A DNA stretch of 57,979 nt, from NCBI GenBank assembly GCA_017522345.1, contig JAFWZN010000048.1, positions 1 through 57,979 on the forward strand, in the 5' to 3' direction. The notes under the pieces were generated by a model, which had not been told where the DNA came from, did not search any database, and worked only from the letters and a program-made list of their open reading frames with translations. Shown one piece after another: positions 18,516-27,096 of this stretch. A program made the position numbers and the translations under genes. Source of the stretch: Clostridia bacterium (GTDB lineage Bacteria; Bacillota; Clostridia; Christensenellales; Aristaeellaceae). The stretch's first letter is position 1. Each line of letters begins with the position of its first letter.

Positions 18516-20138
18516 ATGAAAAAGCTTTTGATTGTATTTGCGCTTCTTATGGCCTGCATGCTTTTTTCGGCAATCGCTGAGGAAGAACCTGTGGTTTACA
18601 CATCGGGCGATTACAATTATATTCTGCTTGAAGACAATACGGCGAAGATAACGGACTATACGGGAGAAGAACACGATCTTCTGATTCCGGAGCAGCTGGA
18701 CGGCTTTACGGTTTCGGCGCTCGGAGACGCGGCGTTTAACCAGTATCTTTTCAGCGTGAATATTCCTGAGAATATCACAAGCATGGAAGGAAATCCGTTC
18801 AGACAATGCGCTAGGTTGGATCAAATTCTGGTTTCGGATGATCATCAGCATTTCGGCGTGATTGGAAACGTTCTGTTTCACAAAATTGATCTAAGCCTGA
18901 TCTGCTATCCGCGCCGTTTGAGAGCGGAAAGCTATTCAATCCCTGACGGAATTCTGGCAATCGGCGATTCTGCATTCATAGGGAACGGCTTCCTTGCTGA
19001 AATAAACATTCCGGGAAGCGTAACTGTAATTGGAGATTATGCGTTTAGTGGATGCAAAGCGCTCGCAGATGTTTACATCCCGGAGGGCGTAAATGCAATC
19101 GGAGACTATGCGTTTTCTGAGTGCGATGCTCTCGCAGACGTTTACATCCCGGAGGGCGTAGAAGCAATCGGAGACTATGCGTTTAATTGGTGCAGTGAGC
19201 TTTTAAGTGTTAGCATACCGGAAAGCGTTGTGAGCATGGGGGAAAATCCGTTCAGATGGTGCGGAAAGCTGACTTCCATTCAGGTTTCTCCTCAGAACAA
19301 GAGCCTTGAGATGGTCGACGGCGTATTGATAAATGAGGCCGAGAAGAAGCTGATTTGTTATCCCTCTGCCCTTGACGCAGAAAGCTATAAAGTTCCTGAC
19401 GGAATTTTGATAATCGGAGAATCCGCATTTGAGTCAAACGATGCCATTAAGAGCATAAGCCTTCCTGAGGGCCTGACGGAAATCGGGAATTCAGCGTTCC
19501 TTGCGTGCGATTCCATAACGGACATCAATATTCCTAAAAGCGTAATGTTTATCGGAGATCAGGCGTTTATGCATGTAAAATCTCTGACGCAAGTCAATCT
19601 TCCTGAGGGCTTGACGAGCATCGGGTACCGCACGTTCTGTGCATGCAGAGCCCTTACCGAAGTGAATATCCCTGAGGGCGTAGAGGCAATCGGAGAAGAG
19701 GCGTTCTATGCGTGCACTGCGCTTGAAAGCATAAGTATCCCCGGAAGCGTCATGTCGATCGGAAACTATGCATTCAGAGAATGTGAATCGCTTACGAGCG
19801 TAAACATTTCTGAAGGCGTAAAGATGATTATGGAATATGCGTTCGGCAAGTGCTCGTCGCTTACGGATATATCAATTCCCAGTAGTGTAACGGCGATCAG
19901 TAAGGGCGCGTTTGCAAGCTGTTCCTCTCTCGCGTCCATTACGATCCCGGAAGGCGTCACGCTGATTAATGATTATACTTTCGCGGGCTGCGTGTCTCTT
20001 GGCAGCATAAGCGTTCCCGACAGCGTAAAGGCAATCGCAGAAAGCTCGTTTAACGGATGCGAAAATGTTATGCTTGAAGTGGTTCCCGGTTCCTACGCGG
20101 AAAGCTGGGCGATTGAAAATGGAATCAATTTCAAATAA
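18516..20138 (+). CDS. Secreted BspA-like leucine-rich repeat protein 1
   Basis: A 540-aa protein with a signal peptide (residues 1-21, KKLLIVFALLMACMLFSAIA) and then about twenty LRR_5/BspA-type repeats of ~23 residues built on IGDYAFSGCKALADVYIPEG. No LPXTG, SLH or transmembrane anchor is seen, so it is probably released or loosely held at the surface. BspA-like proteins take part in adhesion in oral and gut bacteria; the ligand here is unknown. Repeats around 19030-19190 are nearly identical in DNA (two copies of the unit ending in CCGGAGGGCGTA), so recombination could change the repeat number. A paralogue with very different base composition lies at 38512. Confidence 0.85.
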   Translation: MKKLLIVFALLMACMLFSAIAEEEPVVYTSGDYNYILLEDNTAKITDYTGEEHDLLIPEQLDGFTVSALGDAAFNQYLFSVNIPENITSMEGNPFRQCARLDQILVSDDHQHFGVIGNVLFHKIDLSLICYPRRLRAESYSIPDGILAIGDSAFIGNGFLAEINIPGSVTVIGDYAFSGCKALADVYIPEGVNAIGDYAFSECDALADVYIPEGVEAIGDYAFNWCSELLSVSIPESVVSMGENPFRWCGKLTSIQVSPQNKSLEMVDGVLINEAEKKLICYPSALDAESYKVPDGILIIGESAFESNDAIKSISLPEGLTEIGNSAFLACDSITDINIPKSVMFIGDQAFMHVKSLTQVNLPEGLTSIGYRTFCACRALTEVNIPEGVEAIGEEAFYACTALESISIPGSVMSIGNYAFRECESLTSVNISEGVKMIMEYAFGKCSSLTDISIPSSVTAISKGAFASCSSLASITIPEGVTLINDYTFAGCVSLGSISVPDSVKAIAESSFNGCENVMLEVVPGSYAESWAIENGINFK

Positions 20139-20197
20139 GCTGTGCCTTTTATTTGGATTGAGGGCTGAGCAATCGGTCAATCGTTTATCGGTATAAT

Positions 20198-20232
20198 AAA
20201 AACGCAGACGGCGCGCGCTGTCTGCGTTTTTT
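20198..20232. terminator. Bidirectional terminator
   Basis: AAAAACGCAGAC (20198-20209) pairs with GTCTGCGTTTTT (20220-20231), giving U-runs on both strands. It separates the convergent LRR gene and azlD. Confidence 0.85.
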
Positions 20233-20550
20233 CTATAGGAGCTTCATAGCAAGATCGGTTAAAAATGCTGCCATGCAGGCGGCGACGGCTACGGTCAAAA
20301 GCGATTTTCCCAAAAGCGCAAAGACGACGGCGGCCAGACAGCCGACTGCGGCGGTCAATGTGCTGCCGGTTGATGTAAAGATATCCGGGATGGTCATGGC
20401 GGTCAAAACCGCATAGGGGAGGTAGTAAAGAAGGCTTTTTATAAAGCGGGACTTGATTTGCTTTCTAAAAAGCACGAAGGGGATTGCGCGGATCAGGTAT
20501 GTGACAAGCGCCATTACGAGGATGTAGAGATAGCATTTTGCGTCAGACAT
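20233..20550 (-). CDS. azlD: AzlD branched-chain amino acid transport subunit
   Basis: A 105-aa membrane protein with about four helices. The N-terminal ALVTYLIRAIPFVLF motif and the helix YYLPYAVLTAMTIPDIF are typical of AzlD. It forms the small subunit of the AzlCD exporter for branched-chain amino acids. Its start overlaps the 3' end of azlC by 8 bp. The stop codon falls at the edge of the bidirectional terminator. Confidence 0.85.
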   Translation of the reverse strand: MSDAKCYLYILVMALVTYLIRAIPFVLFRKQIKSRFIKSLLYYLPYAVLTAMTIPDIFTSTGSTLTAAVGCLAAVVFALLGKSLLTVAVAACMAAFLTDLAMKLL

Positions 20551-21265
20551 TGTGGGCCTCCTCCTTATCCGTTTGAATCGGGAAGCGCCACGCGGTAAAC
20601 ACTGAGGCGATCACGGCGCAGATGATGACGGAGAAGCCGGGCGATATAAAGGAAAACAAGGGAATAAATCTAAGCGCGATGCTTAAAAGCGCGCAGAGGG
20701 ATACGCAGATTGCTACGGCGCGGGATTTGGTTGCCGGAGGCAGGACGATTGCGATGAACATGGCATAGAGCATCAGCCCCATGGCGTTTTTAAGGCTTTC
20801 CGGCAGAATATTGCCCGCCGTCGCGCCTAAAAATGTGCCGAGTACCCAGCCCAGAATGGGCAGAAGCATAAGGCCATAGAAATATTTTGCGGTGATTCTG
20901 CCCTTCTGCGCGCTGGCTACGGCGAAGATTTCGTCGGTCATTGAAAAGGCGCACAGCATGCGTCTGGGCGTTGTAAAGGTGTCGTCCAGCTTCTGGGTGA
21001 GCGTTATGCTCATAAGCGCGTAGCGGATATTGATGATAAATTCCGATAGGATCATTTCAATCAGTGGACCTGCGGCGATGATGATATTAAGCCCCGCCAA
21101 TTGCCCCGCGCTGGTTACGTTGACAAGGGAAATAACCGTTGCCGTCAAAGCGGAAAGCCCGCCTGCCGCGGCCAAAATTCCGAATCCGAAGGATACGGAC
21201 AGATAGCCCAGCGCGATGGGTATGCCGTCTTTAAGTCCTTTTAGGAATAAAGAATTCTTTTGCAT
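20543..21265 (-). CDS. azlC: AzlC branched-chain amino acid exporter subunit
   Basis: A 240-aa integral membrane protein of AzlC family with the N-terminal block GLKDGIPIALGYLSVSFGFG near 10-29, the helix carrying SEFIINIRYALMS, and the MTDEIFAV motif. It is the large subunit of the AzlCD amino acid exporter. An AAAGGAT ribosome site precedes ATG 21265. No Lrp-type regulator (AzlB) is adjacent. Confidence 0.88.
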   Translation of the reverse strand: MQKNSLFLKGLKDGIPIALGYLSVSFGFGILAAAGGLSALTATVISLVNVTSAGQLAGLNIIIAAGPLIEMILSEFIINIRYALMSITLTQKLDDTFTTPRRMLCAFSMTDEIFAVASAQKGRITAKYFYGLMLLPILGWVLGTFLGATAGNILPESLKNAMGLMLYAMFIAIVLPPATKSRAVAICVSLCALLSIALRFIPLFSFISPGFSVIICAVIASVFTAWRFPIQTDKEEAHNV

Positions 21266-21357
21266 AAATTTTCAGATCCTTTGAAGCGAATGGGTACATT
21301 ATACATCCAAGGCTGCATGCAAACCATCTTGAATTGTAAATTCGCGCTCAAATTTCA

Positions 21358-21385
21358 TTGATTTTGAATCCGTGTGTGATATAAT
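21358..21385 (+). promoter_or_regulatory. Promoter of the amidohydrolase gene
   Basis: TTGATT (21358-21363), 16-nt spacer and TATAAT (21380-21385), 33 bp before the ATG. The azlC gene diverges from the same gap. Confidence 0.55.
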
Positions 21386-21418
21386 GAATAAAAAACAATT
21401 TGGAAAGAGGAAGACGAT

Positions 21419-22591
21419 ATGCTTACGATGGAAAGGCTTTCCCGTTTGGTCGATCAGAACCTCGCGTGGGCGATTGAAACGCGCCGCGCGCTTCATGAAA
21501 TCCCGGAAACCGGCTTTCAGGAGGTCAAAACGAGAAGGCTGATATGCGAAAAGCTGGATGAGATCGGCTGCGAATACAAGGAGGAAAACGGCTGGATCAC
21601 CGCGTTTGTCAAGGGCGCGAAAGAGGGGCTTGTGACCGGCATACGCGCGGATTTTGACGCGCTGCCCGTGACCGAGCCCGAGGGATGCCCCTTCCGTTCG
21701 AAGCATGAGGGCTGGATGCATGCCTGCGGACACGACATGCATACGGCGATGCTTCTGACGGCCGGAAAAATTGCCAACGAGATCAAGGACGAGCTGCCCG
21801 GCGGCGTAAAGCTGCTTTTTCAGCCTGCGGAGGAGAGCGTCGGCGGCGCAAAGCCCATGGTCGAGGGCGGCGTAATGGAAAACCCGACGGTTGACCGCGT
21901 GTACGGACTTCATGTAATGCCGCGCCTTGTGACGGGCAATGTCGAGACAAGACCGAACACGCTGAACGCTTCTACCGATACGATCAAGATCACGGTAAAG
22001 GGCACATCTTCCCACGGCGCGTATCCCGAAAACGGCGCGGACGCCATTGTGTGCGCAGCGCAGATTATTACCGCGCTTCAGTCGGTGGTGGCAAGAAACG
22101 TGTCGCCGCTGGACAGCGCGGTCATCACCCTTGGCATGATCGAGGGCGGACGCGCAGGCAACATCATCTGCGACGAAGTAAAAATGAAGGGAACGCTCAG
22201 AACGGCGAACAAGACCCTTCGCGAGATGATGATTAAGCGCATCGAAGAGATATCGGAAATGATCGCTTCCGGCATGGGCTGCACGGCGATCGCCGAGGTC
22301 AGCGAGGGCTACAGCGCGCTTGTCAATACGCCCGAACATGCGGAGCGAATTTTGAATATTGCCGCAGAGCTTTTCGGGAAGGAAAATGCGCTTGTGAAGG
22401 ATGCGCCCAGCATGGGCGGCGAGGATTTCTCCTATTTCCTCGATAAAGCCCCCGGCGCGTTCTTCCACGTTGGCTGTTCGCCCGATAAGGACCACATCGG
22501 AGCGCCCTTGCACAGCGAGCTTTTCAATCCCGACGAAAGCTGCATGAAGGTCGGAATATTGATGGAACTCGCTCTGGCGATCGGAGAATGA
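21419..22591 (+). CDS. M20-family amidohydrolase (hippurate/N-acyl amino acid hydrolase-like)
   Basis: A 390-aa metallopeptidase of the M20D group. Conserved blocks: ALHEIPETGFQE near 23-34, RADFDALPVTE near 77-87, HACGHDMHTAML near 101-112 (metal ligands), QPAEESVGGAKPM near 137-149 and SMGGEDFSYF near 340-349. Relatives hydrolyse N-acyl amino acids, hippurate or indoleacetyl conjugates; the exact substrate cannot be fixed. Its stop overlaps the start of the nucleotidyltransferase gene by 4 bp (ATGA), so they are translated together. Confidence 0.87.
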   Translation: MLTMERLSRLVDQNLAWAIETRRALHEIPETGFQEVKTRRLICEKLDEIGCEYKEENGWITAFVKGAKEGLVTGIRADFDALPVTEPEGCPFRSKHEGWMHACGHDMHTAMLLTAGKIANEIKDELPGGVKLLFQPAEESVGGAKPMVEGGVMENPTVDRVYGLHVMPRLVTGNVETRPNTLNASTDTIKITVKGTSSHGAYPENGADAIVCAAQIITALQSVVARNVSPLDSAVITLGMIEGGRAGNIICDEVKMKGTLRTANKTLREMMIKRIEEISEMIASGMGCTAIAEVSEGYSALVNTPEHAERILNIAAELFGKENALVKDAPSMGGEDFSYFLDKAPGAFFHVGCSPDKDHIGAPLHSELFNPDESCMKVGILMELALAIGE

Positions 22592-23265
22592 CGGAAATGT
22601 TGAATGCAGAAAAGTATATACAGGATCTTCTTTCCATTTTGAAAGAGGAATTTGGCGAAAGGCTTGCGTATGTCGGGCTTCAGGGCAGCTATTTAAGAGG
22701 CGAAGCGAATGAAGACAGCGACATCGACATCATGGTCTTGATCCGGGATCTGTCGACTTCGGATATGCTTGCGTATCGAAGCGCGATTGAATCGCTGGAA
22801 AGCCCGGAAAAATCCTGCGGCTTTATCGCCGGGCTTGAAGAAATGAAGAACTGGAATCCGCTTGAAATCTGCCATCTTTTAAACACTACGAAGGACTGCT
22901 ACGGCTGTCTTTCGGAGCTTGTTCCGGCGTATTCCGATATGGACGTCCGCGCGTTTGTGAAGATGAGCCTTGGGAATCTGTACCACGAAATCTGCCACAG
23001 ATATATTCATGCAAAGGCGGAGAGAAGCGTTGAAGCGCTTCCCCATGCCTATAAAGCGGTGTTTTTTATTCTTCAGAATATGCATTATCTGGAAACGCAC
23101 GCGTTTCTCAGGACGAAACAGGCGCTTTTGCAGGCGTTGTCCGGGAAAGACAGACAGGCGCTTGAAACGGCGCTCAAGTACGGACGGGGCGAGCGCGTAG
23201 AATTTCATTCTGCGTTTGAACTTCTGCTGGGGTGGATAAAAGACGCGCTCAGGCGCACGACGTAA
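22588..23265 (+). CDS. Nucleotidyltransferase-domain protein
   Basis: A 225-aa protein with a pol-beta-type nucleotidyltransferase domain: GS at 33-34 followed by the metal-binding Asp45 and Asp47 (LQGSYLRGEANEDSDIDIMV). The C-terminal half is helical (residues ~100-220) and may be substrate-binding, as in aminoglycoside adenylyltransferases and MNT/HEPN proteins. No separate HEPN toxin gene follows, and the length argues against a minimal MNT antitoxin. Coupling to an amidohydrolase gives no clear function. Confidence 0.7.
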   Translation: MTEMLNAEKYIQDLLSILKEEFGERLAYVGLQGSYLRGEANEDSDIDIMVLIRDLSTSDMLAYRSAIESLESPEKSCGFIAGLEEMKNWNPLEICHLLNTTKDCYGCLSELVPAYSDMDVRAFVKMSLGNLYHEICHRYIHAKAERSVEALPHAYKAVFFILQNMHYLETHAFLRTKQALLQALSGKDRQALETALKYGRGERVEFHSAFELLLGWIKDALRRTT

Positions 23266-23280
23266 AAAGATATAATAGCA

Positions 23281-23309
23281 AAAACACCGCTTATTGGGCG
23301 GTGTTTTTT
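23281..23309. terminator. Bidirectional terminator
   Basis: AAAACACCGC (23281-23290) pairs with GCGGTGTTTT (23298-23307) and is followed by more T; it serves the convergent genes on both sides. Confidence 0.85.
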
Positions 23310-23313
23310 GCCG

Positions 23314-23553
23314 TTAAAACTCGCTTGGGTATTTTTTGCTCAAAAGCACTTCCGCCCAATGGCAGGCTGGATATTTGTAGGTAAAGCAGTAACGGCTTCT
23401 GTAGCTTTCAAGCTTGATTTTCTTTTGAAAGCTGGTCTTATTTTGTGTGTTTTTGACATAGCCTTCGCAGGTAATAACATTGCCCTTTTCAGACTGGAAA
23501 AAGGGACAGATGTAATGAACGGTTTGGCTGTCGTGATAATTCTGACCCGGCAA
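23314..23553 (-). CDS. Small cysteine-containing protein of unknown function
   Basis: A 79-aa protein with four cysteines (YICPFF, ITCEG, YCFTY, ACHWAE), spaced like a small metal-binding fold. The start is probably TTG 23553, ten bases after GGGAGG on the minus strand; a longer form from 23655 lacks a ribosome site. The CPFF...CEG...YC...C pattern resembles small clostridial proteins found beside phage-like helix-turn-helix regulators, and here it diverges from such a regulator. I cannot give a function. Confidence 0.55.
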   Translation of the reverse strand: MPGQNYHDSQTVHYICPFFQSEKGNVITCEGYVKNTQNKTSFQKKIKLESYRSRYCFTYKYPACHWAEVLLSKKYPSEF

Positions 23554-23754
23554 TAAATGGCTTCCTCCCTTCAAGCGTTGTTTACTTGTAAGAATATTTT
23601 CGCGTATCTCGGTAAAAAACGCCTGCGTTCGGAAGAAAATTCGACATAGATGCAAGGAACGCGCATATATTTATCGTGTGTGGGTACATAGGTCCGTTTC
23701 AGATATGAGTATAGCACACAAAAACGCTCGTGTAAATAGAAAAACTAATAAAAC

Positions 23755-23783
23755 TTGACGTATATAAGCAAATATAATATAAT
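23755..23783 (+). promoter_or_regulatory. Promoter of the XRE/S24-like regulator gene
   Basis: TTGACG (23755-23760), 17-nt spacer and TATAAT (23778-23783), just 18 bp before the ATG at 23802. The region is very AT-rich compared with its surroundings. Confidence 0.75.
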
Positions 23784-23801
23784 GTACATGAGGTGGTATG
23801 A

Positions 23802-24296
23802 ATGGGCATTAGAGAAATACGAAAAGAGCTGAATCTTACGCAAGCGGGGTTTGCGCGCCTGTTTGGCGTACATCAGACGGCGGTCAGCCAATGGGAGACA
23901 GGCAGAACCAGCCCGGATACGGAAATGGCGGTGCATATCGCGCGCGCGACCGGGCATTCTGTGGATGAAGTATTGGGCGTTCACATACAAAACGCGCTCG
24001 CCCTTGGAGAAGAGACTGCAGAAATTGAGATGCCGGACGATCGTATGGCAGGCGCGCGCATTTTCAGGGGCGACAGGGTATACATTCGGCCTTCGGATCG
24101 GGCGCCTATGGACGGAAGCCTGATCGGCGTAAGCATAAACGGGAATAAGACGGTAAGGTTTGTGCGATTCATGGATGGCGAGAAATTCTGGACGGACGCC
24201 TGTGTTCCCGCCGCGATTGAAAAAGCCAAGGACGGGGACAGAATTCTGGGAAATGTCGTAGGGCTTTACGTGGATTTTGTGAAGGAAGACGCTTAA
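23802..24296 (+). CDS. XRE regulator with degenerate LexA/S24-like domain
   Basis: A 164-aa protein. Residues 1-60 form a Cro/C1-type helix-turn-helix (LTQAGFARLFGVHQTAVSQWETGR). Residues ~75-160 resemble the peptidase S24 fold of LexA and phage repressors (PDDRMAGARIFRGDRVYI), but the position of the catalytic Ser (DxSM) is Arg, and the expected Lys region reads KTVRFVRF. Self-cleavage is therefore unlikely; the domain may only dimerise or sense a ligand. AGGTGG ribosome site. It probably regulates itself and the divergent small Cys protein. Confidence 0.75.
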   Translation: MGIREIRKELNLTQAGFARLFGVHQTAVSQWETGRTSPDTEMAVHIARATGHSVDEVLGVHIQNALALGEETAEIEMPDDRMAGARIFRGDRVYIRPSDRAPMDGSLIGVSINGNKTVRFVRFMDGEKFWTDACVPAAIEKAKDGDRILGNVVGLYVDFVKEDA

Positions 24297-24323
24297 AACA
24301 CGCGTTACATTTTGGATAAAATG

Positions 24324-24358
24324 CGCCCCCGGCGTTTCAAATTTGAATGCCGGGGGCG
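24324..24358. terminator. Strong bidirectional terminator
   Basis: CGCCCCCGGC (24324-24333) pairs with GCCGGGGGCG (24349-24358), and the loop itself is palindromic (TTCAAATTTGAA). It lies between two convergent genes. Confidence 0.75.
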
Positions 24359-24370
24359 AAGGGTATGGAT

Positions 24371-25789
24371 TTATGTTTTCGGGATGACCTTGTCCCAATC
24401 GGTGATGCCGTCGGCTGTCAGGAGCCAGTTGAGCGCATAGTGGCGTTCGTAGATCACGTCGTGATCGAGGTTCATCCGCCTGAGCGTTTCCTCATCTGTT
24501 CGAACGCAGATGCTATGCAGACGGTACGTTACGTCGTGCATGCTCAGTATCATGTGAAGCGGACGGGGCTTGGCGATTTTCAGAAGCATTTCGGTATCCG
24601 CGTCCCGTATGATACGCAGCAGGCTTTCCGTATCCGCGCGGTCACTCGGCCAGCCGATGTTGATTAGGCCCAGCGCCCACAAAAGCACCTGACAGGATTC
24701 CATGCGCAGGCGGAAAAATTTGTGCTGAATTTCGCGGCTTCGGTGGATGTATTCGGCTTCTTTGGGCGTAAACAGGCGGCTCACGCCGTATTGATTGTCC
24801 AGACGCTTGACGGCGTTTGCGGCAAACGCGGCGGGCGCGGAAATGCCGGCGGGCGATGTAAAGGCCTGCCCCTTGAGCGCGCAGGCAAAAAGCGCGGCAA
24901 GACGATTAACGATTTCTTCCGCTTCGCGCATTTTCGCTTTGGATTCGGGAATCTGAACGGGCATATCGGCGGGAATATCCACGCCGTGCTTTTGGAGAAT
25001 TTCGATGCTCTTCGCCCGGCGCGCCGCATCCGCCGCTTCAAGATCCGAGTTGCTGGCGGCGTCTCCGCTTCTGCGGATGGGCATAAATTCATCAAAATCC
25101 GTGCGCCCGTCCTCGGAAACGAGAAGCTTTTTGTCCCAGCGGAACAATTCGGCTTTATTGCTTAGCACAAAACCGCAGACCATCTCCGCAATTTTGTAAA
25201 CGGCAGACGTAAGATAAGCGACGTCCTCATCCGAATACGGCGGACAGAGCGTAAATTCCGCAAAAGCGTTGAAAACCTCAATCTGCATAAGCGCCGCGTT
25301 TTTGACGTCGCGGTTGGACAGAGGGGCGCTTTGAAAGCGTTTAATCAGATATCCGGCCTGCGCCGATACGTTTTCCGAGTCAGTGGAAATGTCTACGTTA
25401 ACGCGGGCGTTTTGGGTAAGCCGACACTGAAATCCGGTCGCATCCTCGCTCACGGAGCGGAATGCGGCGATGATCCCGGTTCGGATCAGCGTTTTTGCGA
25501 TTTCGCGCTCTTCGACAAAGCCGTACATCCATATGGACACGGGAGACTGTTTTTCCTCCGCTTTCTTTTCGGCGGGCGGATCGGCTGCGGGTTTTGTTTC
25601 GTCAGCTTCGGTTTTTATCTGCGTTTCGGCCTCGGGTTCGTTTTCGCAAGGAAGATAACGGATTTCTTCTTTTTCCGTTTCTTCCCATGCGGGATAAGCC
25701 GTCAGAGGCGCATATGCTTCCTCGGCGGTCAGGCCAATGTGTCCTTTTTTATGCTTCCTAAATAAATTTTTAAAAAATCTGATTGCCAT
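24371..25789 (-). CDS. DUF4272 domain protein
   Basis: A 472-aa protein starting at ATG 25789, ten bases after AAAGGAG. Residues ~30-85 are an acidic, Glu/Lys-rich linker without clear fold. The middle (EEREIAKTLIRTGIIAAFR ...) resembles a small regulatory fold. The C-terminal ~240 residues match DUF4272: ARRAKSIEILQKHGVDIPAD, a Glu-rich helix (EAEEIVNRLAALFACALKG), and MESCQVLLWALGLINIGWPS. DUF4272 proteins have no established activity and occur in polymorphic-toxin immunity lists and as orphan genes. No toxin gene is adjacent here. Confidence 0.7.
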   Translation of the reverse strand: MAIRFFKNLFRKHKKGHIGLTAEEAYAPLTAYPAWEETEKEEIRYLPCENEPEAETQIKTEADETKPAADPPAEKKAEEKQSPVSIWMYGFVEEREIAKTLIRTGIIAAFRSVSEDATGFQCRLTQNARVNVDISTDSENVSAQAGYLIKRFQSAPLSNRDVKNAALMQIEVFNAFAEFTLCPPYSDEDVAYLTSAVYKIAEMVCGFVLSNKAELFRWDKKLLVSEDGRTDFDEFMPIRRSGDAASNSDLEAADAARRAKSIEILQKHGVDIPADMPVQIPESKAKMREAEEIVNRLAALFACALKGQAFTSPAGISAPAAFAANAVKRLDNQYGVSRLFTPKEAEYIHRSREIQHKFFRLRMESCQVLLWALGLINIGWPSDRADTESLLRIIRDADTEMLLKIAKPRPLHMILSMHDVTYRLHSICVRTDEETLRRMNLDHDVIYERHYALNWLLTADGITDWDKVIPKT

Positions 25790-25818
25790 ATCGTCGATAC
25801 TCCTTTGTATGCAATTAT

Positions 25819-25847
25819 AGTATACCATATCGAGTTTGGATTGACAA
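25819..25847 (-). promoter_or_regulatory. Promoter of the DUF4272 gene
   Basis: On the minus strand TTGTCA (25847-25842), 17-nt spacer and TATACT (25824-25819), 30 bp before the start codon. Confidence 0.7.
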
Positions 25848-25849
25848 TC

Positions 25850-25880
25850 AAAAAACAGCGCGTGCGGCGCTGTTTTTTTT
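25850..25880. terminator. Terminator after the deacetylase operon
   Basis: AAAACAGCGC pairs with GCGCTGTTTT around a short GTGCG loop, with T-runs on both strands. It ends the leftward YugP-DUF2007-deacetylase transcript. Confidence 0.8.
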
Positions 25881-25890
25881 GAATTTTCCT

Positions 25891-26727
25891 TTAGAGGCGA
25901 ATGGTTTTTCCGGCGGGCAGGCAGACAAGCTTATCGTCTGCCTGCATCCAGACGTCGGTTGACGTGGGATTGCAGGCAATTGATGCGTCTGAGGAGAAAA
26001 TGAGCTGCTCCGACGCCTTTACATAATCGTGGATTTCGATGTTCGTTGCGTACCAGATATCGTCTCTGTTTCCGATTTTTGCAAGGAATTCTTCGATCAC
26101 ACGCCAGTTGTCGTTGGCTTCAAATTCGTAGGAATGGCCCCAAAGATAGAAAAGCCACGGATCGCGCTGGACTTTGCCGTTTATAAATTCATTTGAGAGC
26201 TCCGCGAGGTTTGGATCATTGTGATGGCAGGTCGCGCCCATTCTGAGCCAATCCTTGGGGATATTGAAATTTCTTCGGGATTCGACGGTTCTGGAATAGG
26301 CCACGCCGCACAGGCGGAGAATGTCCACAACGGCGTCGGAATACGTTCCGTAAGGATAAGCCATGCCGCGAATGATCGTATGAAAAGCGTCTTCAAGGCC
26401 TTTTCGGTCCTCGATGATCTGAAGAACAGCGGCGGGCGATGGGAGGGACTCTAAAAACGGATGGGTATAGCCGTGAACGGCGACTTCGATATCGTCGCCC
26501 TTGTAGGCTTTCAGGCACTCGTTCAAAGTCATGCGTCTGTGCACCTGCCCTTTCGGGTAGACCGTGCCTTCTTTGGCAAACAAACCTGCGCCGATGTTGA
26601 ACGTGCCCTTTACGCCGTTTTTTCGCATAATTTCTATCAAGCGGATATCCTGCTCGACGCCGTCGTCGTAGCTCATGGTGAACGCTTTTTCTTTTCCTCC
26701 GGGAAAACGCAGGCGCATATTCTGCAT
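25891..26727 (-). CDS. Polysaccharide deacetylase-family protein
   Basis: A 278-aa NodB-type protein. The catalytic/metal motif FTMSYDDG at 17-24, the HxxxH-type motif VHGYTHP near 85-91 and a RGMAYPYGTYSD block near 119-130 are present. There is no signal peptide, so a cytoplasmic role is likely; such proteins deacetylate sugars or act on small amides. Strong ribosome site AGGAGG. It is last in a leftward run with DUF2007 and YugP genes (17 and 13 bp gaps). Confidence 0.82.
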   Translation of the reverse strand: MQNMRLRFPGGKEKAFTMSYDDGVEQDIRLIEIMRKNGVKGTFNIGAGLFAKEGTVYPKGQVHRRMTLNECLKAYKGDDIEVAVHGYTHPFLESLPSPAAVLQIIEDRKGLEDAFHTIIRGMAYPYGTYSDAVVDILRLCGVAYSRTVESRRNFNIPKDWLRMGATCHHNDPNLAELSNEFINGKVQRDPWLFYLWGHSYEFEANDNWRVIEEFLAKIGNRDDIWYATNIEIHDYVKASEQLIFSSDASIACNPTSTDVWMQADDKLVCLPAGKTIRL

Positions 26728-26744
26728 TTGTATTCCTCCTTTTT

Positions 26745-27083
26745 TCAGAAGCTTTCTTCGCTGGTTTCGTCAAACGCTCCGTCCAGCATGGACAGGATAT
26801 TTTTGGCTTCATCGTAGGCCGAGAAGGGCACGAGCACGCTTATTACGTCCAGGCGCATGCCGATGTTCATGCCGAACGCGTCGGCATGTCCGCCCTTGAA
26901 AAGCGCGGGAATGCCGTGATCCTTTAAAAGGGGCTTGAGCATTTCGGCTTTCAGATAATCGATCTTATCGAGAAGCACGGGCTCGTTGTCCTCGGGGACG
27001 GAAAGCGGGGGCTCATGTCTGCACTCGGGGCAGGTATCAAGGTTTGAATACACATTCAGGCACTTAGGACAGTATTTTTTCAT
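26745..27083 (-). CDS. Zinc-ribbon DUF2007-like protein
   Basis: A 112-aa protein. Residues 5-21 form a CPKC...CPEC zinc ribbon; the rest (DKIDYLKAEMLKPLLKDHGIPALFKGG ... VLVPFSAYDEAKNIL) matches the DUF2007 ferredoxin-like fold that resembles PII-type signal proteins. Function unknown. It is encoded between YugP and the deacetylase, likely in one transcript. Confidence 0.72.
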   Translation of the reverse strand: MKKYCPKCLNVYSNLDTCPECRHEPPLSVPEDNEPVLLDKIDYLKAEMLKPLLKDHGIPALFKGGHADAFGMNIGMRLDVISVLVPFSAYDEAKNILSMLDGAFDETSEESF

Positions 27084-27096
27084 AAATCGGCTCCTT

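Noticed and set aside
22588..23265. MNT/HEPN toxin-antitoxin pair
   Set aside because: The nucleotidyltransferase protein is longer than MNT antitoxins and no HEPN gene is adjacent; the upstream partner is an amidohydrolase.
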